Assembly (NCBI GenBank): GCA_001312505.1
Contig: BBDW01000001.1
Span: 372,001-436,000 of the forward strand
Reading direction: 5' to 3'
DNA: 64,000 nt
Source: Mediterraneibacter faecis JCM 15917
GTDB lineage: Bacteria > Bacillota > Clostridia > Lachnospirales > Lachnospiraceae
The notes beneath the pieces were generated by a model. It had not been told where the DNA came from and ran no database searches. It worked only from the letters and a program-made list of their open reading frames with translations. Both the position numbers and the translations under genes were made by a program. Positions 30,327 to 40,405 of this stretch are shown piece after piece; the first letter of the stretch is position 1, and each line of letters starts with the position of its first letter.

Positions 30327-33072
30327 TTACGAAGTCTGATTCTGCATATATTCTGCAAATTCTTCTTTTGTCATAAGCACTTTTCTTGGTTTTGTTCCTT
30401 CCTCCGGACCTACAACACCGGCTTCACATAGCTGATCCATAATTCTGGCAGCACGGTTGAAACCAATCTTGAACATCCTCTGAAGCATACCAATCGATGC
30501 TTTTTCCTTGTCGATGATCAGATTTCCTGCATCTGCAAAATAGACATCCCTGCTGTTCTCGCTGTCCTGTTGTCCCGGAAGCATCCCCTGCCCCGGAAGA
30601 TCTGCGCTGCTTGAAATCTGTTCTTCTAGTTCATTACTGTACGAGGTATTTCCGTTCTTGTCAATCAAATAATCAACAACTTTTTGAACTTCTTCGTCTG
30701 AAACGAAGGAGCCTGCACCCTGACAGGTTTTGGATATCCGGATGGATAAAAGAGCATGTCTCCCTTTCCCAGGAGCTTTTCGGCACCATTCATGTCGATA
30801 ATTGTCCTTGAATCGACACCTGATGATACAGAAAAAGCAATTCGGGAAGGCATGTTTGCTTTGATCAATCCGGTAATAACATTTACAGATGGTCTCTGTG
30901 TTGCAAGAATCAAATGAAGTCCCGCTGCTCTGGCCAACTGTGCCAGACGACAGATAGCACCTTCTACTTCTCCCGGAGCAACCATCATAAGATCAGCAAG
31001 CTCGTCAATGATAATTACAATCTGAGGAAGCTTTTTCTGAATCTCCGGTCCGGTTTCCCCCCCATGCTTGACCTTTTCATTAAAGCCCTTTAAATCACGT
31101 ACATTGTACTGTGCAAAAAGTTTGTAACGCTTTTCCATCTCAGCAACTGCCCAGTTCAAAGCACCTGCCGCCTTCTTCATATCTGTGACAACCGGAATCA
31201 TCAGATGTGGAATTCCGTTATATACACTTAGTTCCACAACTTTTGGATCGACAAGGATCAGTTTAACATCATCAGGATCTGCCTTATAAATAACACTCAT
31301 GATCAGAGTGTTGATGCAGACAGATTTACCGGATCCCGTTGCACCTGCAACAAGAAGATGCGGCATCTTGGCAATGTCAGTCACAACAACCTTTCCGGCA
31401 ATATCTTTACCAACTGCAAATGAAATTGGCGATTTACTGTTTTTGAACTCTTTTGACTCCAGCAGATCTCCCAGCATAACCGCTGTATTTTCACTGTTCG
31501 GAACTTCGATACCGACCGCGGCTTTACCAGGGATTGGAGCTTCAATTCTCAGATCTGCAACTGCAAGATTTAACTTGATATCATCTGCAAGTCCAACAAT
31601 CCGGCTTACTTTTACGCCCTGTTCCGGTTGAAGTTCATATCTTGTAACAGATGGACCACAGCTTGCGTTTGTTACATGTACTCCAACTCCAAAATTCTGT
31701 AGTGTCTGTTCCAGTTTTAAAGCCGTGGCACGAAGGTGTTCATCCGAATCACCGCCGCCTTTCTTCCCCTTCTTTAACAGATTCAGCGGAGGTGTATGAT
31801 AAACCGGCCGTGGTTTTTGCTCCTGTTCCCGTATGGTCTGTTCTACACTGGCTGTCTCTGCGGCAACCGCCTGCGCGTCTTTTTTGCTGCTTTTTCTGGA
31901 ATGCTCCTGTTTTATCTCCGGGCTATTTTCAATCATAGGATCCGCAGCCGGATCATGTTCAGAACTCATCTCGTTTTCTTGTCGGGAAGCGGGTGTCTGT
32001 ACCGGTTCAAGATGCAGTGCATCGTCAAACGGAATCTCTTCTTGTACATCCATTGCCGGTTCTGCTCTGTTAATGACAAAATGATCTTCAAAGGAATCCG
32101 TCAGATCTTTTGAATCCGGCTCTTTCTCCGGGACAAGTTCTGTCATTTCAGGTGATTTTGGAGTCCGCCCAAAGCCACCAACAGGTGATTCTTCCTCTGA
32201 AAGAAGCGTTGTGGCGAATGTAATACCTGATGCTTTAAGGTCTGTCCGCTTTGTGCGTTTCTTTTTCTCACTTGGAGAAGATGCATCTGCCTGTAAAGTT
32301 TCGACTTTTTCTCTTTGCTTCAACGCAAGTGCCTCTTTGCGGGCATCCCGCTCCAGTGTACGGATCTCAGCAGTTTCCTGATGTTTCCGTTTCACTTCCT
32401 GGTAAGCTTTCTTTCCATGTCTTCCAAGTGGAGCTAATAAAGAACGTTCTGTTACCAGAATGATACAAATGATTGAGAAAATGATCAAAATAACATAAGT
32501 ACCTGCTTCTCCGATCAGTGGACATAAAATGCTGATCAGAATTCCGCCAAGTAATCCACCCGCATTTTTATCAGCACTGGAATCTTTGTAGTAAGATAAA
32601 ACAGATGTTCCGGCAGTATATGGATGAAACATCAATTCTAAAATTCCACAAAGGAGAATGACCAGAACAATTGCGGCACCTACTTTTATGTAAGCATGAG
32701 GATTTCCTTTATTGGAAATATAAAAAGCAACTGCTCCGAAAAATACAAATGGAAATAAATATGCCATTGCTCCTACAAGTCCAAATCCTACAGAAGAAAT
32801 TGCTCCTCCGCTATGCCACCCATACCAAAATTACTCAGGATAAGAAGGATGCAGATGGCAAGGGAACCCAATAGAAGAATCTCTGAACGGATTTCCTGAC
32901 TTTGTGCTGTATTTATATGATTTGAAGTTCTTTTTGTCTTACTGCCAGAACTTTTCTTTGTGGAGGCAGAAGCTTTTTTTGCTGTCGATGTTTTCTTAGT
33001 TGTAGCATTTTTTGCTGCTTTCGCTGTGTTGTTCGTAGAACTTTTTTTCGTATTTGTAGAATTTGCAGCCAT
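30327..33072 (-). CDS. ftsK: DNA translocase FtsK/SpoIIIE (two apparent frameshifts)
   Basis: FtsK-type translocases pump chromosomal DNA through the closing septum. The N-terminus is Lys/Ser/Thr-rich, followed by four or so membrane segments, a long acidic linker, then the motor with Walker [18 protein letters not shown] and Walker [19 protein letters not shown], and the C-terminal gamma winged-helix with [14 protein letters not shown]. The frame breaks at about 32808 and 30712, each repaired by making a pair of G (minus strand) three. A seven-base run at 31057-31063 adds a Gly in [10 protein letters not shown] chose the ATG at 33072 with a G-rich ribosome-binding site. Joined length is about 915 residues. 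Confidence 0.92.
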
Positions 33073-33216
33073 CTGATTCCCCCCCTTGATTATTATACCA
33101 TTGTACTGATTCAATCAAACGATAGATTGAATACATACTATTTCAAGTATAACATCAATTAAAATTCATGTCATTACAAAATTTCTTTGATCAGATGCCA
33201 TTTTTTTGTTCTATAT

Positions 33217-33907
33217 TTACATTTCCGAAGGTTTTTCCCGTTTTTCATCAATCAATTCATAGAGTTTTTTAAATGCCTGGTGAATGCCTCCGACTTCGTC
33301 GATGATCCCTTCTCTTACAGCTTCTTCTCCTTCTAACAGTGTTCCTACATCCTTTACAAGCTGGGTAGGGTTTAGCATCAGATCAACAAGACGTTTTTCT
33401 GTGATTTTAGAGTGTGCAGCAATAAATCTGGCAATTCTGTCCTGTGTACGTTCCATATTTCTCAGACTCTGTGTCACACCGATAAAAGTACCGTTTGAAC
33501 GAACCGGATGAACAACCATGGTTCCTGTCGGTACAATAAAGGAATAATCTGCCGAAACAGCAAGAGGACCGCCAATAGAATGACTTCCACCAAGGACAAG
33601 AGAAACGGTTGGTTTTCCCAAAGAAGCTATCATTTCCGCAATTGCAAGTCCAGCTTCCACATCTCCACCCAGTGTATTTAATAAAATGAGAACCCCCCTC
33701 TACTTCATCACTTTCTTCAGCTTCAGCCAGCTGTGGGAGTAAATGTTCGTACTTTGTTGCTTTTGTATTATTTGATACTGTTTCATGTCCTTCAATTTCA
33801 CCTATAATTGTCAGAAGACGAATTTTGTAATTCTTTTTATTTTCATTTAACATTAACGCACCAAATTCTTTGATTTCATCTGATTTTTGCTTTTTTTCCT
33901 CGCTCAT
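33217..33907 (-). CDS. ClpP-fold membrane-associated protease, TepA-like (apparent frameshift)
   Basis: A ClpP/crotonase-fold serine protease of about 230 residues, like TepA/YmfB of Bacillus. It has IGEIEGHETVSNNTKATKYE at the start, then, after the frame break, NTLGGDVEAGLAIAEMIASL, the serine region VLGGSHSIGGPLAVSADYSF and VPTGTMVVHPVRSNG. The break is a run of six C at 33693-33698; with four the reading is DEVEGVLILLNTLGGDVEAG. In Firmicutes this gene often sits beside ftsK/spoIIIE, as here, which supports the assignment. Exact substrates are unknown. Confidence 0.87.
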
Positions 33908-34055
33908 ATAAATATGCCTCCTGTTGAAAGTAAATAAATACTATTACTAGAATGCACAGAATACGGGAAAATATGTATTGTATCCAATTCTGCATATCAA
34001 TCTCCACAATTTAGGCAAAAGAGCTAACTACTGTTTAAAACCTGCAATTCGGATA

Positions 34056-34104
34056 CAAAAAACAGGAGGTATGGATACAAAATCATGGGAATCCATACCT
34101 CCTG
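34056..34104 (-). terminator. Rho-independent terminator after metY
   Basis: Perfect fourteen-base arms CAGGAGGTATGGAT and ATCCATACCTCCTG, followed on the minus strand by TTTTTTG. It lies 19 bases past the metY stop. The remaining gap to 33907 shows nothing else I can name. Confidence 0.92.
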
Positions 34105-34122
34105 AATCATATGTTATTTATA

Positions 34123-35403
34123 TTAATCTTCCAGTGCCTGTTCTACATCGGCAATCAGATCTTCAATATTCTCAATTCCAAGACTGAAACGAATCAGATC
34201 TGGCTGTACACCTGCTTCTAACAGTTCCTGCTCATTCATCTGTCTGTGTGTATGACTTGCAGGATGAAGTACGCAGCTTCTTGCGTCTGCTACATGAGTT
34301 ACAATCGCAACCAGTTTCAGTTTGTCCATCATCTTTACTGCTGCTTCTCTTCCACCTTTTAATCCAAAAGTGATAACACCACATGTTCCATCCGGCATAT
34401 ATTTCTGAACGAGGTCATAATCTTTACTTCCCGGAAGTGATGGGCAGTTTACCCATGCCACTTTCTCGTGTCCCTGGAGATACTGTGCCATCTTTACAGC
34501 GTTCTCACAATGTCTTGGCATTCTCAAATGAAGACTCTCGAGTCCAAGGTTCAAAAGAAATGCATTCTGTGGAGACTGGATCGATCCAAGATCTCTCATC
34601 AGCTGTGATGTTGCTTTTGTTATATAAGCAGCTTTGCCAAACTTTTCTGTGTATACAATTCCGTGATAAGTCTCATCCGGTGTTGTAAGTCCGGCAAACT
34701 TGTCTCCGTAAGCAGCCCAGTCAAAGTTACCGCTGTCAACGATTGCACCGCCAACACAGGCTGCATGTCCATCCATGTATTTTGTAGTTGAATGAGTAAC
34801 AATATCTGCACCCCATTCAAAAGGACGACAGTTGATCGGTGTTGCAAATGTATTATCTACGATTAACGGAACATGATGTGCATGTGCAGCTTTTGCAAAT
34901 TTCTCAAAATCAAAAACAGTCAATGCCGGATTGGCAATCGTCTCTCCAAAAACAGCTTTCGTATTCTCCTGAAATGCTGCATTCAGTTCTTCCTCTGTGC
35001 AGTCTGGGTCTACGAAAGTTGCTTTCACACCCATTTTACGGATTGTGTGAGCAAACAGATTGTATGTACCGCCATACAAGGCAGACGCACATACGATATG
35101 ATCACCTTCTTCAGCAATATTCATAATCGCATAAAAGTTTGCTGCCTGTCCGGAAGAAGTCAGCATTGCTGCTACTCCACCCTCCATATCACAGATCTTT
35201 GCTGCTACTGCATCATTCGTCGGATTCTGAAGTCTTGTATAAAAATATCCGGACTCTTCAAGATCAAAAAGTCTTCCCATCTGATCACTGCTGGTGTAAC
35301 GGAATGTTGTGCTTTGTACGATCGGGAGCACACGTGGTTCACCGTTTCCCGGATTGTAACCGGACTGTACACATTTAGTTTCCATCTTGTAATTACTCAT
35401 CAT
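34123..35403 (-). CDS. metY: O-acetylhomoserine sulfhydrylase (Cys/Met metabolism PLP enzyme)
   Basis: A 426-residue PLP-dependent enzyme that likely makes homocysteine from O-acetylhomoserine and sulfide. The start KCVQSGYNPGNGEPRVLPIV, SGQAANFYAIMNIAEEGDHI, the PLP-lysine region THSTTKYMDGHAACVGG, and the C-terminal HPASHTHRQMNEQEL and RFSLGIENIEDLI fit the O-acetylhomoserine class better than cystathionine gamma-synthase. It follows yebC by 26 bases. A run of eight C at 35407-35414 lies in the ribosome-binding region. Confidence 0.92.
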   Translation of the reverse strand: MMSNYKMETKCVQSGYNPGNGEPRVLPIVQSTTFRYTSSDQMGRLFDLEESGYFYTRLQNPTNDAVAAKICDMEGGVAAMLTSSGQAANFYAIMNIAEEGDHIVCASALYGGTYNLFAHTIRKMGVKATFVDPDCTEEELNAAFQENTKAVFGETIANPALTVFDFEKFAKAAHAHHVPLIVDNTFATPINCRPFEWGADIVTHSTTKYMDGHAACVGGAIVDSGNFDWAAYGDKFAGLTTPDETYHGIVYTEKFGKAAYITKATSQLMRDLGSIQSPQNAFLLNLGLESLHLRMPRHCENAVKMAQYLQGHEKVAWVNCPSLPGSKDYDLVQKYMPDGTCGVITFGLKGGREAAVKMMDKLKLVAIVTHVADARSCVLHPASHTHRQMNEQELLEAGVQPDLIRFSLGIENIEDLIADVEQALED

Positions 35404-35429
35404 TGTCCCCCCCCATTTCTTATAACTGA

Positions 35430-36161
35430 TTATTCGTTCCAGTTATGGTATACGTCCTGAACATCATCATCTTCATCAAGAAGATCAAGTGTTTTCTGGA
35501 TGTTTTTAATATCTTCTTCTTTTGTAAGATCAACATATGTCTGTGGAATCATTGTAACTTCAGCAGAAACCATAGGGATTCCGGCTTCTTCCATCTTCAG
35601 ACGAACATCACTGAAGTCTTCCGGTGCTGTTAATACTTCGTAGCTGTCTTCTTCTTCGTTAAAGTCTTCAGCACCTGCATCAAGTACAGTCATCATAAGA
35701 TCATCAGAGTCCATATCGCACTCTTCTTTATCAATAATGATCTGTCCTTTTTCATCGAACATGAAAGATACACATCCAGGTGTTCCTACGTTTCCGCATC
35801 CCTTTGTAAATGCATTTCTTACATTGGAAGCTGTACGGTTCTTGTTATCTGTAAGAGTCTTAACGATAATAGCGGTTCCGTTCGGTCCATATCCTTCATA
35901 TGTAATACGCTCATAGTTATCAGCAGTTCCTTCTCCGGCAGCTTTTTTGATATTTCTCTCGATTGTATCATTCGGCATGTTGTTTGCTTTTGCTTTTGCA
36001 ATAACATCACGAAGTCTGCTGTTGTTTGTCGGATCAGCACTTCCACCTTCCTTAACAGCAATTGCAAGTTCACGACCGATCTTTGTAAAAATCTTTCCTT
36101 TCGCTGCATCATTCTTTTCTTTTTTATGCTTGATATTCGCAAATTTAGAATGTCCTGACAT
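35430..36161 (-). CDS. yebC: YebC/PmpR-family regulator
   Basis: A 243-residue member of the YebC family, proteins that act as transcription factors or, as shown more recently for some members, help ribosomes through proline-rich stretches. [54 protein letters not shown] and the acidic C-terminus are all characteristic. No frame problems are seen. It is probably co-transcribed with metY. Confidence 0.95.
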   Translation of the reverse strand: MSGHSKFANIKHKKEKNDAAKGKIFTKIGRELAIAVKEGGSADPTNNSRLRDVIAKAKANNMPNDTIERNIKKAAGEGTADNYERITYEGYGPNGTAIIVKTLTDNKNRTASNVRNAFTKGCGNVGTPGCVSFMFDEKGQIIIDKEECDMDSDDLMMTVLDAGAEDFNEEEDSYEVLTAPEDFSDVRLKMEEAGIPMVSAEVTMIPQTYVDLTKEEDIKNIQKTLDLLDEDDDVQDVYHNWNE

Positions 36162-36300
36162 ATTCTGATTCTCCTTTTCTATTGTATCAATGTATTTTAT
36201 ATAAATTCACTTGCATTTACAGATACACACTAAGTTCTGTAAAGCACTATCCTTATGATTTTACCACGCTTTTTTTGTTCTGTAAAGAATTTGGTTGGAT

Positions 36301-36660
36301 TTATGTAGTAAGATCCAGACTGATTCTTATTGCTTGGTCAATTTTTTTCATTCGTTCCTGATCGATATGACAGACATATTCTCTCAGTCTTTTCTTGTCA
36401 ATTGTACGGATCTGTTCCAGCAGAATGACTGAATTTTTCATAATGTTATAATCATTTGTACAGATTTCAATATGTGTCGGCAATTTTGCCTTATTCATCT
36501 TCGACGTAATTGCGGCACAGATGATGGTTGGACTATGTCTGTTGCCTATGTTATTCTGTATTATAAGTACCGGCCGGATTCCACCTTGTTCGGAACCAAC
36601 GACAGGACTAAGATCTGCGTAATAAATGTCGCCCCCCCGCTTAATTATCAATTCATTCAC
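36301..36660 (-). CDS. mazF: MazF/PemK-family endoribonuclease toxin
   Basis: MazF toxins cut mRNA at short sequence motifs. The 119-residue protein has [54 protein letters not shown] and [14 protein letters not shown], all typical. A run of seven C at 36632-36638 gives KRGGD, where the family has KRGD. The start is GTG at 36660 or possibly TTG at the codon before IIKRG. It lies downstream of alr, as in Bacillus, where an antitoxin gene intervenes; here only about 140 bases separate the genes and no normal-size antitoxin is present. Confidence 0.92.
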   Translation of the reverse strand: MNELIIKRGGDIYYADLSPVVGSEQGGIRPVLIIQNNIGNRHSPTIICAAITSKMNKAKLPTHIEICTNDYNIMKNSVILLEQIRTIDKKRLREYVCHIDQERMKKIDQAIRISLDLTT

Positions 36661-36735
36661 ACTCCGATATTCCAGTTACTTTTCGTATTTGTTCTCTGAT
36701 TCTTCTCAGAACCTTTTGTTTTTTTCTAAGAACAT
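36653..36735 (-). other. Possible 27-codon reading frame overlapping mazF
   Basis: From the ATG at 36735, with GGAG ten bases upstream, a basic peptide ([13 protein letters not shown]) would run into the mazF start if the run of seven A near 36723 had one more base. Single-base losses in A-runs are seen in several conserved genes here, so this is possible. As written, the frame stops after nine codons. It could be a translation-coupling leader or an antitoxin remnant; it may also be chance. Confidence 0.2.
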
Positions 36736-36798
36736 ACTAAAGTATCTCCGGTTTTATCGGATGTATGCATGTCAACCGGATTCTTTCAATTATTCCGG

Positions 36799-37965
36799 TT
36801 ATTCGAAATAATCAATCTGTTTTACGATCGTACCGTTTTTATAATACTCTCTCGGAACACGTTTGCTCAGATCACAGACAAATTCATAATTGAATCTCCC
36901 ACTCAGATCAGAAAGATCTTCTACACGGATAACGGCGTCCTTGTCTTTTCCGACCAGAGTAACCGGATCCATGAATTTTGCTTCCGGAATCTCTGTTACA
37001 TCTACCATAAACTGATCCATGCAGACTCTTCCTACAATGTCTGCACGTTTTCCATGGATAAGAACATAGCCTTTATTTGAAAGGGAACGCGGATATCCGT
37101 CACCGTATCCGACGGGAATCGTAGCAATCCGCATCTCCTTTGGCGCGACGAAAGTTCCACCGTAACTGATGGAAGTTCCTTTTTCCACATCCTTTACAAA
37201 GCTGATATGGCTGATTAATTCCAATGCCGGTTTCAGGTCAACAGCATCTTTTTTCACTTCATCTGACGGATACATTCCATAAATAGAGATCCCGGCTCTG
37301 GCAAGATCATGCTTCATATCCGGAAAATCAATAATTCCGGCACTGTTATCACAATCATAATAGGAAATCTGAACTCCATTTTTTTCTAACTGTTCTTTCA
37401 TCCAGAGGAATTTTTCATGTTGGGCAAATGTATAAGACTTGTCAAATTCATCTGCCTTTGCAAAGTGTGTGAACATTCCTTCCATTTTAATATTAGGAAG
37501 TTTGCTGATTCTGGAAATTGTCTCAACACTCTCTTTGCTTACTTTGAATCCAATTCGTCCCATTCCTGTATCAATTTTTATGTGAAGAAATGCGGTCTTT
37601 CCTGACCTTACGGCAGCCTCAGCCATTCCCTTGGCCATCTCTTCTGTATAAACTGCTGCACGGATTTCTTTTTCAACCATTTCTTCATACTCATCAGGAA
37701 AAACACAGCCAAGAATCAAGATTGGTTTCTTGATTCCATGTGCTCTTAAAGTTCTTGCTTCTCCCATGCATGCTACAGCGTAACCCCAGATATAAGACGT
37801 TTCCTCAAACATTTCCGCAAGAGGAACTGCTCCGTGTCCGTATGCATCCGTCTTGATAACAGCTATTAAACGTCCCTCCTGACCAATGCGATTTTTCATC
37901 TGTTCCATATTATATGCAATTGCGTCCAGATTGATCCTGGCACATACTCTGTTATACTGTTTCAT
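36799..37965 (-). CDS. alr: Alanine racemase
   Basis: Alanine racemase makes D-alanine for peptidoglycan. The 388-residue protein has the PLP-lysine region AVIKTDAYGHGAVPLA near residue 38, KIDTGMGRIGF, the catalytic tyrosine region SISYGGTFVAP, GYGDGYPRSLSN and GRVCMDQFMVDVT. Length and motifs match throughout. It follows nnrD by three bases and precedes mazF, the order rex, nnrD, alr, mazF being common in Clostridia. Confidence 0.96.
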   Translation of the reverse strand: MKQYNRVCARINLDAIAYNMEQMKNRIGQEGRLIAVIKTDAYGHGAVPLAEMFEETSYIWGYAVACMGEARTLRAHGIKKPILILGCVFPDEYEEMVEKEIRAAVYTEEMAKGMAEAAVRSGKTAFLHIKIDTGMGRIGFKVSKESVETISRISKLPNIKMEGMFTHFAKADEFDKSYTFAQHEKFLWMKEQLEKNGVQISYYDCDNSAGIIDFPDMKHDLARAGISIYGMYPSDEVKKDAVDLKPALELISHISFVKDVEKGTSISYGGTFVAPKEMRIATIPVGYGDGYPRSLSNKGYVLIHGKRADIVGRVCMDQFMVDVTEIPEAKFMDPVTLVGKDKDAVIRVEDLSDLSGRFNYEFVCDLSKRVPREYYKNGTIVKQIDYFE

Positions 37966-37968
37966 AAT

Positions 37969-39486
37969 TTATCTGCACTCCTTTGCATTTTTCATTGCAT
38001 CGGCCATACCCTGAATCAGGTCTCTGGCTAATACGCTGTAACTTCCTTTGCTCTTTTTCGCTTCATCTCCACCACAGGCATGTAGGAAAACTCCCACAGC
38101 AGCGGCTTCGAATGGTGCCATATGCTGTGCAAGAAGTCCTGCAATCGTTCCGGCAAGAACGTCTCCGGAACCACCTTTTGCCATAGAGTTATTACCAGCG
38201 AGATTTACAAATTTCTGCCGATTTGTCTGTGCGACAACAGTACGACTGTCTTTTAACACACAGATTATGGATGATTTTGTATCCGGTCCGGATTGTTTTA
38301 TGATCTGATCAAGTGCCTGGAAGCGATCTTCCATGATCGTATCAATACTCCATCCGGTCAGCCTTGACATTTCTTTCATATGTGGAGTTAAAATCACAGG
38401 TGCACAACATTGATTTAATAACTCTATATTCCTGCTCAGTAAATTAAGTCCATCGGCATCTATGACACATGGACAAGATACCTTTTTCAATACATTTTTC
38501 AATATCTTTTCGGAAATCTGTCCCATTCCAAGTCCACAGCCAATACAAACCACATCAGCCCAGTCAAGAAGATGAGACAGTTGACTGTCATCATAAGAAT
38601 CATAGCAGGATATGATTGCCTCCGGAAGAAGTTCCTGCAGTGCCAGACGGTTTTCACTTGCTGTATAAATCTGTACTAGACCGGCACCAACTGTATAGGC
38701 AGCACAGGCAGAAAAAAATGCAGCACCAGCCATCCCGGGACTTCCGGTGATCATAAGAACTTTTCCATAACTTCCCTTGTGCGAATTCATCATTCTCGAA
38801 GGAAGAAGTTTTCCAAGATCATTTTTGTCAAAGGTATAACAAACATCCAGGTGATTCGAAAAATATTTCGGATCAATTCCAATCGCAACCGGAATGCTCT
38901 CTCCTGCATACGACTTGCCAGGGAAAAGCTCACAACCTAATTTTACACATGCCATACATACTGTAAGGTCGGCTCGAAATGCTGTCCCAAGAATCTTTCC
39001 TGTTGCAGCACAGATTCCGGATGGAATATCAACAGCAACTTTTTCTGCATCCTGAAGATTCATCCAGTCGATCACATCTTTATAATGTCCTGTGATTTCA
39101 CGGCAGAGTCCAACACCAAATACAGCATCAATTATTACAGTATATTCTTCATCCGGGAATTCTGTGAATACAGAAATCCCCATATTTTCGACAATCTGTT
39201 TCTGACATCGACATTCTTCACTTAAAGAAGCTTCTCTCCCTGCAAATAGTACATCTGCATGCTTTCCCTGTTCGGTTAAGAGCCTTGCTACTGCAAATCC
39301 GTCTCCACCATTGTTGCCGCTTCCACAAACAATCAGACTTTTTTCTGTGGAAATATTTTTCTTATGCATTGTCTCGACAATCTGAAGTGCTGCACGTTCC
39401 ATAAGTACAAGGGATGGAATCCCAATTTTATGAATTGTGTGTGCATCAGCTTCACTCATCTGCTTCCCATTTGGAAGATATCTCAT
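37969..39486 (-). CDS. nnrD: Bifunctional NAD(P)H-hydrate epimerase/dehydratase
   Basis: A 505-residue fusion of the two NAD(P)H-hydrate repair activities. The N-terminal epimerase domain (YjeF_N) has CGSGNNGGDGFAVARLL near residue 53 and VIDAVFGVGL; the C-terminal ADP-dependent dehydratase has GKVLMITGSPGMAGAAFFSA near 240, VIDADGLNLLSR and AKGGSGDVLAGTIAGLLAQH. The fusion is the usual form in bacteria (Nnr). The gene lies between rex and alr. Confidence 0.94.
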   Translation of the reverse strand: MRYLPNGKQMSEADAHTIHKIGIPSLVLMERAALQIVETMHKKNISTEKSLIVCGSGNNGGDGFAVARLLTEQGKHADVLFAGREASLSEECRCQKQIVENMGISVFTEFPDEEYTVIIDAVFGVGLCREITGHYKDVIDWMNLQDAEKVAVDIPSGICAATGKILGTAFRADLTVCMACVKLGCELFPGKSYAGESIPVAIGIDPKYFSNHLDVCYTFDKNDLGKLLPSRMMNSHKGSYGKVLMITGSPGMAGAAFFSACAAYTVGAGLVQIYTASENRLALQELLPEAIISCYDSYDDSQLSHLLDWADVVCIGCGLGMGQISEKILKNVLKKVSCPCVIDADGLNLLSRNIELLNQCCAPVILTPHMKEMSRLTGWSIDTIMEDRFQALDQIIKQSGPDTKSSIICVLKDSRTVVAQTNRQKFVNLAGNNSMAKGGSGDVLAGTIAGLLAQHMAPFEAAAVGVFLHACGGDEAKKSKGSYSVLARDLIQGMADAMKNAKECR

Positions 39487-39544
39487 GCTTATCGCCTGAC
39501 CTTTCTATCACTTTACATTCCGTTACATTCCTTTAACATGAACA

Positions 39545-39586
39545 GATGCTGCGGAACCTCCTTTCGTCGGTTGGTCCCGCAGCATC
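39545..39586. repeat. Inverted repeat between rex and nnrD
   Basis: Arms GATGCTGCGG and CCGCAGCATC pair perfectly around a loop that, on the minus strand, contains AAAGGAGG. There is no T-run after it, so it is not a standard terminator. It may set relative expression of rex and nnrD by RNA processing or by hiding the ribosome-binding-like sequence. Confidence 0.5.
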
Positions 39587-39604
39587 CTTGCAGCCTGCCA
39601 GATT

Positions 39605-40240
39605 CTATTCTTTATCCTGCTGACAAAGGTTGTAAGATAACTTCATCAGTGTGTCAGATAAATGTACATTCTCAACGACCACATCCTTTGGAAGGGAAAG
39701 GTCCGTATGTGCAAAATTCCAGATTCCCTTCACACCGTTATCTACCAGAATATCAGCAACTTCAATTGCTTTCGATTTTGGAAGTGTCAGTGCAGCAATT
39801 TCAATGTCATTATTCTTAAGAAAATCTTCTAGTTCATCAACCATACGCACAGGAATCCCTCTGATCGTTACGCCTTCCAGTCGAGGATTCACATCGAAAA
39901 GACTTTTCAGAATAAATCCGCTTCTTTCGAAAGAAGCATAGTTTGCCAGTGCCTGTCCTAAATTACCGGCACCAATGATAATAAAATTATGACTTCTATC
40001 CAATCCCAAAATCTTGCCAATCTCTGTATAAAGATATTTCACATTGTATCCGTATCCCTGTTGGCCGAAACCACCGAAATTATTCAAATCCTGACGTATC
40101 TGTGAAGCCGTTACATGCATCTTCTTACTCAGGTCACTGGATGAAATTCTCTCTACGCCAGCCTCCAGCAGATCTCCTAGATATCTGTAGTATCTCGGAA
40201 GTCTGGAAATGACTGCACGTGATATCTTTCTCTGTTCCAA
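39605..40240 (-). CDS. rex: Redox-sensing transcriptional repressor Rex
   Basis: Rex senses the NADH/NAD+ ratio and represses fermentation genes. The 211-residue protein has a winged-helix start, ISRAVISRLPRYYRYLGDLL, the recognition helix region SSDLSKKMHVTASQIRQDL, NNFGGFGQQGYGYNVKYL, and the Rossmann site FIIIGAGNLGQALANY. The start is TTG at 40240 with GGAGG eight bases upstream. A perfect consensus promoter lies upstream. A good Rex operator is present at adh (26193), so an in-window target is likely. Confidence 0.95.
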   Translation of the reverse strand: MEQRKISRAVISRLPRYYRYLGDLLEAGVERISSSDLSKKMHVTASQIRQDLNNFGGFGQQGYGYNVKYLYTEIGKILGLDRSHNFIIIGAGNLGQALANYASFERSGFILKSLFDVNPRLEGVTIRGIPVRMVDELEDFLKNNDIEIAALTLPKSKAIEVADILVDNGVKGIWNFAHTDLSLPKDVVVENVHLSDTLMKLSYNLCQQDKE

Positions 40241-40271
40241 TTTTTAGCCCTCCACTCTTAAACTACTCTTT

Positions 40272-40300
40272 ATTATATAAAAGAGTTAAAGTTCTGTCAA
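40272..40300 (-). promoter_or_regulatory. Consensus promoter of rex
   Basis: On the minus strand TTGACA (40300-40295) and TATAAT (40277-40272) are separated by exactly 17 bases, a full match to the housekeeping sigma factor consensus, 30 bases upstream of the TTG start. Confidence 0.85.
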
Positions 40301-40341
40301 ACTTTTGTTTTGCAAAAACCCTTAAAATCCATATATTTTCC

Positions 40342-40369
40342 TTGTATTTTCGACATTTTTCTATATAAT
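40342..40369 (+). promoter_or_regulatory. Promoter of the ABC-F gene
   Basis: TTGTAT and TATAAT spaced by 16 bases, ending 36 bases before the ABC-F start. It is divergent from the rex promoter, so the 165-base gap holds two promoters back to back. Confidence 0.65.
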
Positions 40370-40405
40370 GATAATGTTAGAAGTCAAAAAACGAGGTGAA
40401 AACAT

